Part shown: positions 1-7,295 of the stretch, piece after piece | Layout of the letters: each line of letters opens with the position of its first letter | How positions within the stretch are numbered: the first letter of the stretch is position 1 | Source of the DNA: Oceanispirochaeta sp. | Lineage (GTDB): Bacteria > Spirochaetota > Spirochaetia > DSM-2461 | NCBI RefSeq assembly: GCF_027859075.1 | Contig: NZ_JAQIBL010000235.1 | Location: 1-42,472, forward strand | Length of the DNA: 42,472 bases | Direction of reading: 5' to 3' | Notes under the pieces: model-generated | Database searches by the model: none | What the model was told of the DNA's origin: nothing | The model's input: the letters and a program-made list of their open reading frames with translations, nothing else | Made by a program: the position numbers and the translations under genes

Positions 1-1
1 G

Positions 2-499
2 GGTATGGGGAGGGCTCTGCTGAAATCCGCCGAAGAGGATATCCGGAATCGGGGAGCTGATGGAATCGCCGCCTGGGGGATTACCCTGCCCTTTTGGATG
101 AAGGCCTCCTGGTATAAAAAACAGGGGTATCAGGTGGTACAGAAAGATGGAATGCGCCGTCTCTTATGGAAATCCCTCTCCCCGGATGCTCAGGCTCCCC
201 AATGGTCTGTGCCGAAGAAAATCAGCAATTCTTCCAGAGAAACAGGAATGGTGCATGTGACATCCCTTGTCAACGGAATCTGTCCTGTTATGAACCTGGC
301 GAATGAACGGGCGAAAGCCGTCTCTGAAGAATTCGGAGATGCCGTCGTGTTCCGTGAAATTGTGACAGAGGAACCGGATGTGCTGAAGGAATGGGGGAGC
401 AGTGATGCTCTGTTTATCAACGATCGCGAAATCCCTCTGGGCCCCCCCTTAGCAAAAAAGAAAATCAGAACTCTTATTCAAAAGGAACTGAAGAGATAG
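2..499 (+). CDS. GNAT acetyltransferase with YoaP-like C-terminal domain (5'-truncated by window edge)
   Basis: The reading frame is open to the left edge. Its first visible residues, GMGRALL, are the acetyl-CoA pyrophosphate loop of a GNAT fold, so the N-terminal half of the acetyltransferase domain lies outside the window. The rest of the GNAT fold follows (YKKQGYQVV and the hydrophobic strand after it). From about residue 82 of the visible part a second domain of some 80 residues begins. It contains NGICPVMN and ends INDREIPLGPPLAKKKI, resembling the thioredoxin-like YoaP-type domain found fused to GNAT proteins; this assignment is from memory of the family. The substrate is unknown. It converges on ktrA, with only a short hairpin-rich gap between them. 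Confidence 0.75.
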   Translation, partial: GMGRALLKSAEEDIRNRGADGIAAWGITLPFWMKASWYKKQGYQVVQKDGMRRLLWKSLSPDAQAPQWSVPKKISNSSRETGMVHVTSLVNGICPVMNLANERAKAVSEEFGDAVVFREIVTEEPDVLKEWGSSDALFINDREIPLGPPLAKKKIRTLIQKELKR

Positions 500-562
500 A
501 AACTCCTTCAGATGAATTTTCTATCTCTTCACTCTCGATTTAGAGATACATCTTAAAATCGA
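491..562. terminator. Overlapping hairpins between convergent GNAT and ktrA genes
   Basis: AAGAGATAGAA (491-501) is perfectly complementary to TTCTATCTCTT (519-529). TCGATTT (535-541) can pair with AAATCGA (556-562). They lie where two convergent genes end, so they may terminate transcription from both sides. There is no long T-run and the stems are AT-rich, so the call is tentative. Confidence 0.35.
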
Positions 563-1293
563 AATCTACTAAACAGTTTCTTTTTGGGCTGGAAGAATAG
601 GCTCTTCCAAATAGTGTCTTTCTTATCAGGAGATCCTGAAGGAGTAAAACCTGAAAATCGTATGATATCCCGTTGATCTCCCACTGCCAATAGAACTGTA
701 TTATTAGTCATTCGAAAGTCTCCATCAACAAAGTGGAAGGGTTTTCCTGGAATGTCCCGGACAGCCATAATGTTCAATTGATAAGTTTTCCGGAAATCGA
801 CCTCAATAAGTGTTTTTCCATCCAAATCAGGGGGTATCTGAATTTCTGCTATCACTAATCCATCGCTGATCGGAAGAAAATTATAGAAATCTGGTGAGAC
901 CAGAAGGGGAGTAATCCTTTTCGCTGCTTCCCGGGTTGGAAAAACTACCCGAGAGGCCCCAAGAAGTGAAAGAATCTCTCCATGTTCATCACTTTCAGCT
1001 CGGGCCACAATATTTTTAACTCCCATTTTATTAAGATAGTTTGTTACTAATGCAGAGACTTCGACCTTCCCTCCTAGATCAATAACCACACCATCGATTC
1101 CCTGGGGTACTAATTTTCTGATGACTTCTTCGTGCAAAGCATTTGCAATGAAGGATTTACTTACCCTGTTTGAATACTGTTCAATAAGTGCTTCATCCTG
1201 GTCAATGACCATAACTTCCACATTTATTTGACTCAATTCCTCGAGGACCCTTTTTCCGAAGGCCCCCAGTCCAATAATTACAAATTGTTTCAT
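553..1293 (-). CDS. ktrA: KtrA/TrkA-type potassium uptake regulator (RCK domain)
   Basis: Cytoplasmic gating subunit of a Ktr/Trk potassium transporter, 246 residues. The N-terminal Rossmann half carries the nucleotide-binding GLGAFG at residues 8-13 and an acidic residue at the end of the second strand (VMVIDQD). The RCK-C (TrkA-C) half begins near residue 140. The length is close to KtrA (about 220) and far shorter than the duplicated TrkA (about 450), so a Ktr-type octameric ring is expected. The ATG overlaps the ktrB stop by four bases (ATGA), so it is translationally coupled and is the last gene of the operon. The C-terminal tail after about residue 215 is rich in basic and aromatic residues. 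Confidence 0.9.
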   Translation of the reverse strand: MKQFVIIGLGAFGKRVLEELSQINVEVMVIDQDEALIEQYSNRVSKSFIANALHEEVIRKLVPQGIDGVVIDLGGKVEVSALVTNYLNKMGVKNIVARAESDEHGEILSLLGASRVVFPTREAAKRITPLLVSPDFYNFLPISDGLVIAEIQIPPDLDGKTLIEVDFRKTYQLNIMAVRDIPGKPFHFVDGDFRMTNNTVLLAVGDQRDIIRFSGFTPSGSPDKKDTIWKSLFFQPKKKLFSRFRF

Positions 1294-2606
1294 CCTGTTA
1301 TTACCTCACCAAATGGATATTCCACCATCTGTACTTTGCAATGTTTAATACGATCGGTTGCCATAAAAATCAGCCCGATTCGACCCGATAACATAGTGCC
1401 GATAATTATGATTTTACCCAGGAAACTGAGCTTTGCCGTGACACCTAAAGATAGACCTACGGTCCCAAAAGCAGAAATGGCTTCAAAAACAAGTTCGAAA
1501 ATCCCTATATGCCCATTTTCAAGCAAAGATCTTTCAGTTAAGGACAGTAAGAAAATAACGCAAGAGAGAAGAAATAGAGCTTTGATGAAAAAGAGACCAG
1601 CATGACTAATGACTCGGGCAGGGATTCGGTAGTGACCGAAAAAACTGTCTCCATTTTTATCAATCCCTCGAAAAAGAGATAAAAGAACAAGAAAGAGGGT
1701 GGTCACCTTAATTCCTCCTGCCATGGAACCTGGCGCTGCACCAATAAACATGAGCACCATGGTGAACATGTTGGACTTTGGAGAAAAAGAGTTCATCGGC
1801 AACGCATTGAATCCTGCGGTTCGGGGTGTCACCACATGGAAAAAGGCGTTGAGTATTTTTTGTGGGGGTAGAAGATATTCAAATGCCCTATGCCGCTCAC
1901 TGATGTAGAAAAAGATGGTGCCACCAAGAACCAGAATCAGGGTAGTGATCAGTACAACAGTTGAGTGAAGTGAAAGTTTGGGTTTCGCTCTTCGAACTCT
2001 TGCGGAAATATCATGAAGAACAACAAAGCTGATCCCACCACATATAACCAACAATGATACTGTTATCATAACGAGAGGATCTCTGTTCCATTCTTCCAAA
2101 CTATTCGGAAAGGTTGAGAATCCGGCATTGCAGAAAGCGGAGATTGCATGAAATACAGCCGTAAATCCTCCTTGTGGGAGATCATGAAAACGCACAAATA
2201 AAATCAGAGCCCCTATCATTTCGGTAAAGAATGTTAGAAGAAGAATTGACTTGATAATTTTTTTTGGTTCATATTCGATTCCTTCAACATAGAAATTCTT
2301 GATAAGACTTCGATTATTAAAAGAGATTCGTCTGCCGGGAATTAATAAGAGAAGAGTGGCAAAGGTGATAATCCCTAACCCACCAGCCTGGATGAGTATC
2401 ATTATTACTGATTTTCCTAATAGTGTGTATTGAGACGTATCTACGGTTATTAATCCCGTCACACAGACAGCTGAAGCGGATGTAAAAAGACTATCTATAA
2501 AATGGAGTCTATCTGGCCCATTCCAGGCCGCAGGAAGATAAAGAAGTAAGGCTCCAATCAAGGTTGTGGAAAAAAAGTAGCTTAAGAGAATGTAACTGCT
2601 TTTCAT
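1290..2606 (-). CDS. ktrB: KtrB/TrkH-family potassium channel subunit
   Basis: Membrane-embedded potassium-translocating subunit of 438 residues, the usual KtrB length. The four pore loops of the superfamily are visible with their selectivity-filter glycines: AVCVTGL, FCNAGF, PRTAGF and FGTVGL, in that order. Hydrophobic helices flank each loop, consistent with the four M1-P-M2 units. It overlaps the upstream pseudo-receiver gene and the downstream ktrA by four bases each, so the three proteins are made from one coupled message. The operon has its own sigma-54-type promoter next to a sigma-54 activator, which is unusual for Ktr genes. Dependence on sodium cannot be read from the sequence. Confidence 0.92.
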   Translation of the reverse strand: MKSSYILLSYFFSTTLIGALLLYLPAAWNGPDRLHFIDSLFTSASAVCVTGLITVDTSQYTLLGKSVIMILIQAGGLGIITFATLLLLIPGRRISFNNRSLIKNFYVEGIEYEPKKIIKSILLLTFFTEMIGALILFVRFHDLPQGGFTAVFHAISAFCNAGFSTFPNSLEEWNRDPLVMITVSLLVICGGISFVVLHDISARVRRAKPKLSLHSTVVLITTLILVLGGTIFFYISERHRAFEYLLPPQKILNAFFHVVTPRTAGFNALPMNSFSPKSNMFTMVLMFIGAAPGSMAGGIKVTTLFLVLLSLFRGIDKNGDSFFGHYRIPARVISHAGLFFIKALFLLSCVIFLLSLTERSLLENGHIGIFELVFEAISAFGTVGLSLGVTAKLSFLGKIIIIGTMLSGRIGLIFMATDRIKHCKVQMVEYPFGEVITG

Positions 2607-3181
2607 GGTAGTTCCAACTGAGTAAAGCGTTTTATGGTTTTAGGATTGAGATAGAAGGGACAGGACAGATGATTTCGATTACTGCAGAAATGATTCATTC
2701 TCCTCTTATTAATAACCAATCTATTGTAGTCGGCACCGCATAAGCTGATCTCTTCATTAGCATTATAAACTTCATAATTAAGAAAAGGGCAGACACTGGC
2801 AGCAGTTGTAAAAGGCTCAAGCTGACTATCACTTGATCTATAATAATGAGTTAATTTCTGTTTGTTTATTATGGGGTCAGTAAGATAGGCAATAAATGTT
2901 ACGCCCGTTTCTATTAACTTTTCAACCAGAACTCTTTGTGGATAATCCAGCAAAGCAATAACAGGGATGGACGTAATTCGTCTATCCCGTTTCAAACAAG
3001 TACACAATTCAATAAGTTTTGAATTCAGTTCTATTGACCCATAAGAAAAACGAATGAAAACAAAATCGGGATTCTGAATTTCGGTCAGGGATAAGCAGCT
3101 GATGGGGCTGCTGGTAAATAAAATTTCTCCATCAGATCCATTCCATTCATTTACTGAGATGTCACATAAAATTCCACGCAT
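2603..3181 (-). CDS. Pseudo-receiver protein with C-terminal four-cysteine cluster
   Basis: I recognise no named family. Residues 1-115 follow the alternating strand/helix pattern of a response-regulator receiver: PDFVFIRF sits where the phospho-acceptor strand would be, and IPVIALLDY and a GVTFIAYLTDPI segment match the later strands. The acceptor Asp is absent (FVFIRFSYG) and so is the conserved Lys, so it should not be phosphorylated. The last third has Cys131, Cys148, Cys166 and Cys174, the first and last in CPF motifs, which could bind zinc or an iron-sulfur cluster, or form disulfides. It is the first gene of the sigma-54-driven operon and overlaps ktrB by ATGA, so a role in controlling potassium uptake is inferred. 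The SD sequence AAGGAG and the ATG both lie inside a perfect palindrome. Confidence 0.7.
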   Translation of the reverse strand: MRGILCDISVNEWNGSDGEILFTSSPISCLSLTEIQNPDFVFIRFSYGSIELNSKLIELCTCLKRDRRITSIPVIALLDYPQRVLVEKLIETGVTFIAYLTDPIINKQKLTHYYRSSDSQLEPFTTAASVCPFLNYEVYNANEEISLCGADYNRLVINKRRMNHFCSNRNHLSCPFYLNPKTIKRFTQLELP

Positions 3182-3219
3182 ACTGTCTCCTTAATGTATC
3201 CATTAAGGAGACAGTATGC
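3178..3219. repeat. Perfect 19-bp-arm palindrome over the SD and start codon of the K+ operon
   Basis: Positions 3178-3196 and 3201-3219 are exact reverse complements around a TATC loop. On the minus strand the 3' arm contains the Shine-Dalgarno sequence AAGGAG and the ATG of the pseudo-receiver gene; the 5' arm overlaps the GC of the sigma-54 -12 element. It could act as a protein-binding site or an SD-masking hairpin. If transcription starts near 3206, only about 7-8 base pairs (CUUAAUG with CAUUAAG) would remain in the RNA, still covering part of the SD. Confidence 0.85.
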
Positions 3220-3232
3220 AAAAAGTGTGCCT
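3217..3232 (-). promoter_or_regulatory. Sigma-54 (-24/-12) promoter of the pseudo-receiver-ktrBA operon
   Basis: The minus strand reads AGGCAC, five bases (ACTTT), then TTGCA. This matches the consensus TGGCAC-N5-TTGCW except at the first base, with exact spacing of the essential GG and GC. The predicted start site is near 3206, about 25 bases before the ATG. A sigma-54 activator gene of the NtrC class lies on the same strand less than 3.5 kb upstream, which makes the match more credible. Confidence 0.65.
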
Positions 3233-3288
3233 AAAAAACATTTATATATCTTGAATGAAATTAAGGTCCTGGACATACCTTTCATGTG

Positions 3289-3327
3289 TTGCAATATGCA
3301 ATGATTCAACAATGAACTTTGCAATAT
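3289..3327. promoter_or_regulatory. Paired TTGCAATAT boxes, possible enhancer sites for the sigma-54 activator
   Basis: TTGCAATAT occurs at 3289-3297 and 3319-3327, 30 bp apart (about three helical turns). The first copy is part of the interrupted palindrome TTGCA-ATA-TGCAA (3289-3301). They lie about 85 and 115 bp upstream of the predicted sigma-54 start, where NtrC-family activators normally bind. Assignment to the neighbouring regulator is inference. Confidence 0.4.
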
Positions 3328-3350
3328 TCAAGAACTGAAAGAAGAGTTCC

Positions 3351-5156
3351 TCAATTAGACAGTGGGAGAGTGAAGGTAAAAATACTGCCTTGTCCTTGTT
3401 GTGATTCCACCCATATGGTCCCACCGTGGGCTCTAATTATCTCTTTACAGATGGCCAATCCCAATCCGGAGCCACCGGATTTCCGGCCCCGAATCTGAGA
3501 GAATTTTTGAAAAATTCGAGATTGGTATTCTGGAGGAATACCTTGTCCATCATCTTCTACAGAAATATGGATGTTAAAACCAATTTTTGCTGCAGAGATT
3601 TTAATCATTCCTTTATCGGAAATATAGCGTAAAGCATTGGATACAAGATTAGACAGAACCCAGGTTACTTTATTCATATCTCCGTCGAGGAATTCAGCGC
3701 CTTGATGGACTGTCCTGGACAGCTTGATTTGTTTCTCCTCAGCTTGCTTTCGGAATATTGATTCGATATATTCAAACAGAGAGTTGACTTCTACTCTCTC
3801 CTGATCTATTTCAATTCTTCCTGATTCAAGACGGGATAACTCCAGTAAGTCCTCTGTAAGAGATTTCATATAAAATATCTCTTCCCTCGCAGTACTAATC
3901 AGATCTCTTTCCATCTCATCCTCAGAGTTCATTAATCGCTCGTAAAGCAGGTCTATACTCATTCCAAGGCTTGTCAGAGGTGTTTTGAGTTCATGAGAAG
4001 CGGCCATGACGAATTCACTTTTCAGGTCTTCCAGCTCTTTCATTCGGGTAATATTGCGAAGCAGAAGAAGTATCCCCGAAGCGATTTTCCTTTTTCCGCG
4101 GATGGGAGATAATGTGTATTGATAATGCCGTGGCTCACCATTCGGATTCTGAATAACGAGAATTCTCTCTTCCTCGGGCAGACCATTTAAGGGGTCCTGA
4201 TGAACACTCTCTCGAATAATAGAACAGAGGGGAACACTGCCGCAGAGATCTTCACAATCAGAGCCTAATGTATTCAGCGGATCGGCATTAAAAATTTTCA
4301 ATGCCGCAGGATTGATACTGATAACAACCAGTTCTTTATCAAACACAACCAATCCGTCCTCAATTCCAGAAATAATTGTATCCGCTTTATTCTTTTCTGA
4401 GACTATCTGCTCGATATTTAATTCATGGTAATTCCCAAGTTGTAAGGCCATTGCATTGAATTCTTCTGCTAAAGTGCCTAGTTCATCCTTACTGCCAACA
4501 TCGACTTTTGCGGAATAATCCCCCTGTGAGAGTCGTCGGGAAGCTTCGCTTATCTTATATATGGGCTTAACAATCCGCTCTGCCAGGAGAAGGCTGAAAA
4601 AGAAAACAAACAAAAGTGAAATAGCGGTAATGACTAGTGTAGAAATAAAAGCTCTATTCGAGAGGACTCTAGCTTGATTGCTAGCTTCGTACATAATGGA
4701 CTCGTTAAGTTCTAATAAATCGGTACAAAGGCTCCTTATTTCTCCTTGTCGCGGCAATGGTGATGTGTCCTTGTCCACACTTAACCAAAGAGCAACCTCT
4801 TCCCGATAAGCAGAATAGCGGTCACTTATCTTCTCAACAATCTCCGCTTCCCCTGAGATGGTAATATTATCTTTAGCCCGAGCCAGCCACTCAATAAAAA
4901 GTGCATCCAACTTTCGTAGGTTTTCATGCAATGGCTGATCGGGTTCTTCATATCTGACTTGTAATAATATGGTCTTTTGTTGATCCATAGACTGCCTCAT
5001 CCCAATTGCAGCAGATATACTACGATAATTTTCCCTTAATATGGCATCAGAAGCTTGTCCCAGAGAGATTATATTTACCAAGGCCCAAACAATAACCATA
5101 CCTGATAAAACCAGAACCAGTCCGTTGGATGTCAGTATCTTATTTTTTAACCTCAT
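3351..5156 (-). CDS. KinB-like sensor histidine kinase (4HB sensor, HAMP, PAS, HisKA, HATPase)
   Basis: Membrane sensor kinase of 601 residues. Order: TM helix about 11-32, periplasmic helical segment about 33-168 (four-helix-bundle type), TM helix about 170-192, HAMP about 193-245, PAS about 256-370, HisKA with phospho-acceptor His388 in ASHELKTPLT, and an ATPase domain with N-box around 503-510, G1 DDGQGIP (535-541) and G2 GGSGLGLAI (561-569). The PAS domain contains Cys301, Cys305 and Cys311 close together, a possible redox- or metal-responsive site. The start has a strong SD (AAGGAGG, spacing 7) and lies 15 bases after the stop of the sigma-54 regulator, so the two form a pair like KinB/AlgB. 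The stimulus is unknown; the downstream potassium operon is the obvious target. Confidence 0.9.
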   Translation of the reverse strand: MRLKNKILTSNGLVLVLSGMVIVWALVNIISLGQASDAILRENYRSISAAIGMRQSMDQQKTILLQVRYEEPDQPLHENLRKLDALFIEWLARAKDNITISGEAEIVEKISDRYSAYREEVALWLSVDKDTSPLPRQGEIRSLCTDLLELNESIMYEASNQARVLSNRAFISTLVITAISLLFVFFFSLLLAERIVKPIYKISEASRRLSQGDYSAKVDVGSKDELGTLAEEFNAMALQLGNYHELNIEQIVSEKNKADTIISGIEDGLVVFDKELVVISINPAALKIFNADPLNTLGSDCEDLCGSVPLCSIIRESVHQDPLNGLPEEERILVIQNPNGEPRHYQYTLSPIRGKRKIASGILLLLRNITRMKELEDLKSEFVMAASHELKTPLTSLGMSIDLLYERLMNSEDEMERDLISTAREEIFYMKSLTEDLLELSRLESGRIEIDQERVEVNSLFEYIESIFRKQAEEKQIKLSRTVHQGAEFLDGDMNKVTWVLSNLVSNALRYISDKGMIKISAAKIGFNIHISVEDDGQGIPPEYQSRIFQKFSQIRGRKSGGSGLGLAICKEIIRAHGGTIWVESQQGQGSIFTFTLPLSN

Positions 5157-5171
5157 CTCTCGGCCTCCTTT

Positions 5172-6548
5172 CTAAAGGTTATATTGTTTACGTTTTCGCC
5201 ACAGGGTCGCCTGATCGATCCCCAGAATTAATGAGGCTTTTTTCAAAGATGACGTTTGTTTCAGGATGCGGTTGATGTACATCTCTTCAAGTTCGGCTAA
5301 AGTGAGGAGCTCTTGATCAATAGAATCAGTTATTCCTGGTTGTTGCATTTTTTGGGGCAGATCATCGGGTTTGATTACACATGGTTTGTTCAAAATGATA
5401 GTCCGTTCTACTACGTTTTTCAGTTCTCTGATGTTTCCCGGCCAAGAAAAGCTTTGCATGATATTTAGAGTTTCGGAAGAGAATGTAAAGCCCTGCTTAT
5501 GATTGACTCTACTGAAGTGGTTTAAAAAGGTTTGAGCCAAAGTGGGTATGTCCTCTCGTCGATCTCTCAGAGGAGGAAGAGTGACACTTATAACCTCTAA
5601 ACGATAGAACAGATCTTTCCGGAAAAGATTTTGCTCAACAAGAGCAGCCAAGTCTCCATTAGTTGCTGCGATGATACGGACATCTGCTCGACAGGTTCTT
5701 GAGTCTCCAATACGTTCATACTCTCGGTCTTGAAGGAACCTGAGGATTTTAGCTTGCAGTGGAAGGGGCATTTCTGCTATTTCATCCAGAAAGAGGGTTC
5801 CCCCTTCACAATTTCTTATTCTTCCTGGATTATCCTTAACCGCTCCAGTAAAGGCTCCCCGAACGTGGCCAAAAAGTTCACTTTCCAGCAGTTCTGCAGG
5901 AACAGATGGACAAGAAATGGTACCGCATACTCCAGCAGAGCGGCTGCTCCATTTATGAATTTCTCGGGCTATGAGAGATTTACCAGTTCCACTCTCTCCC
6001 TGAAGGAGGATTGTCGCCTCTGATTCAGCCGCTGTTTTTAAGAGCTCTAAAGTTTTTTGATATTGAGGATTATTTGATTCCCAATGGGATTCAGGTTGAA
6101 CCTCACTGATGTCAGCTTTTAAAGTGGCATTTTCCAGCTCCAGAAAGCAAATTTGAGTATATTGCCTGGCCAGGACTTTGATTCGATCAGCTGAAAAAGG
6201 TTTAGCTACATAATCAACTGCACCGACTCGCATTGCTTCAACGGCTGTATCGATACTGGCATGAGCAGTGATCACAACTATTTTAATCCCTGGTGACTCC
6301 CGAAGAATCTCTGGGATCAACTCCAGTCCATTGGTTTCTTCGAGCCTTAAATCGACAAAGGCAAGATGTATCCTTTGCTTTTTTACGACCTCAAGTGCGT
6401 CTTTGCCATTAGAAACAGCAATTACTTCATGCCCCAAGGACGATAAACAATAGGAGACGGTTTTTCGAATGTTCGCTTCATCATCGACGACTAGGATATT
6501 GAGAAAAAATAGGTCAGAATTGAGCGAAACCTTTTCAGTTGATTTCAT
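5172..6548 (-). CDS. AlgB/NtrC-family sigma-54-dependent response regulator
   Basis: Transcription activator of sigma-54 RNA polymerase, 458 residues from the ATG at 6548. The receiver domain (about 17-130) has the acidic pair in VVDDE, acceptor Asp66 and Lys116. The AAA+ domain has Walker A GESGTGK (184-190), the sigma-54-contacting GAFTGA (231-236) and Walker B TLFLDEI (251-257). The C-terminal Fis-type helix-turn-helix ends [15 protein letters not shown], the form typical of AlgB-like regulators. A longer TTG start at 6569 is possible. I prefer the ATG because a -10-like TATTAT lies six bases before it and neither start has a good SD. It is transcribed with the sensor kinase and probably drives the sigma-54 promoter at 3217-3232. 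Confidence 0.92.
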   Translation of the reverse strand: MKSTEKVSLNSDLFFLNILVVDDEANIRKTVSYCLSSLGHEVIAVSNGKDALEVVKKQRIHLAFVDLRLEETNGLELIPEILRESPGIKIVVITAHASIDTAVEAMRVGAVDYVAKPFSADRIKVLARQYTQICFLELENATLKADISEVQPESHWESNNPQYQKTLELLKTAAESEATILLQGESGTGKSLIAREIHKWSSRSAGVCGTISCPSVPAELLESELFGHVRGAFTGAVKDNPGRIRNCEGGTLFLDEIAEMPLPLQAKILRFLQDREYERIGDSRTCRADVRIIAATNGDLAALVEQNLFRKDLFYRLEVISVTLPPLRDRREDIPTLAQTFLNHFSRVNHKQGFTFSSETLNIMQSFSWPGNIRELKNVVERTIILNKPCVIKPDDLPQKMQQPGITDSIDQELLTLAELEEMYINRILKQTSSLKKASLILGIDQATLWRKRKQYNL

Positions 6549-6678
6549 GAGATGATAATAACACAACAAGATTGTGTCTTTACATCTGAATTGAGTATTT
6601 TATATGGAAAAGACAGAGAGATTCCCAGTAGTGGAAAATAAGAATTAGAGTTAGTCGCTTCTATGCCATTTATTTAAT

Positions 6679-6690
6679 ACCGACATCGGT
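6679..6690. promoter_or_regulatory. Small palindrome in the 252-base gap upstream of the two-component operon
   Basis: ACCGA-CA-TCGGT is an interrupted palindrome about 130 bp upstream of the regulator start, in the AT-rich gap 6549-6800 between the two-component operon and the upstream abrB-like gene. It could be an operator. I see nothing else clear in this gap apart from the -10-like TATTAT at 6555-6560 on the minus strand. Confidence 0.25.
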
Positions 6691-6800
6691 TCTCTATTTT
6701 TACTGTTCATTGAGGTTTTATATTTTTGAGTTCGGGTTGAATACAGCAATCCATAATTAATAGGACGTAATGTGGATGAGTTTTACTACACTATAGTGCT

Positions 6801-7295
6801 TCAAAGAAATTTTGAAATAAACTTCACAATAATGGGCATAAAAACCACCACAGTCACCAGTCTCAGCGTATGAAGGAGGGCTACAACATGGGCCTGGGCG
6901 CCATAGGCATCGGATATCAGGACAATATTCGCCAAGCCTCCGGGAGACGCGCTGAAAAGGGCTGTGATCAGGTCAATACCGGTGACTTTAGAGATGACCA
7001 GACCCAGCAGAAGGCTGAATACCATCAGGCCCACCACCATGATGACCGCTGCGCCGAATATGGAACCCAGACCCTTGATGGTCTCCGTATTGAAATTCAA
7101 TCCTATTGAGGCTCCGATCACAATCTGCAGGACCGTATTGGCCTGTGGTGGAACATATCCTTTATTGGTCAGCAGATTATACACAGCCGTGGCGACCATG
7201 GCACCAAAGAGGGCGCCTGCCGGGAGTTTCAGTTTGATCCCGATCATTCCTCCCACAGCGGCCACAAGTAAAGTAGTAATAAATCGTGATATCAT
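6801..7295 (-). CDS. Half-size AbrB-type (membrane AbrB duplication) protein
   Basis: Hydrophobic protein of 164 residues with about five TM helices. It contains one copy of the repeat that is normally duplicated in about 350-residue AbrB-family membrane proteins: KLPAGALFGAM near the N-terminus, then IGASIGLNF and ALFSASPGGLANI, the latter being the most conserved stretch. The start ATG overlaps the pabB stop (ATGA), so the longer frame starting inside pabB is not needed. Single-repeat members exist, often as pairs of genes, but no second copy is visible here. In other bacteria the family is linked to ammonia or small-molecule transport and regulation; no substrate can be inferred. The neighbouring chorismate gene is its only contextual hint. 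Confidence 0.8.
   Translation of the reverse strand: MISRFITTLLVAAVGGMIGIKLKLPAGALFGAMVATAVYNLLTNKGYVPPQANTVLQIVIGASIGLNFNTETIKGLGSIFGAAVIMVVGLMVFSLLLGLVISKVTGIDLITALFSASPGGLANIVLISDAYGAQAHVVALLHTLRLVTVVVFMPIIVKFISKFL

Noticed and set aside
3215-3254. 12-codon plus-strand frame starting from the palindrome's second SD-ATG
   Set aside because: It arises from the symmetry of the palindrome; the short product has no sign of function, though a leader-peptide role cannot be excluded.
3242-3424. 60-codon minus-strand frame after the histidine kinase
   Set aside because: It begins inside the kinase ATPase domain in another frame, has no SD and runs through the candidate enhancer region.
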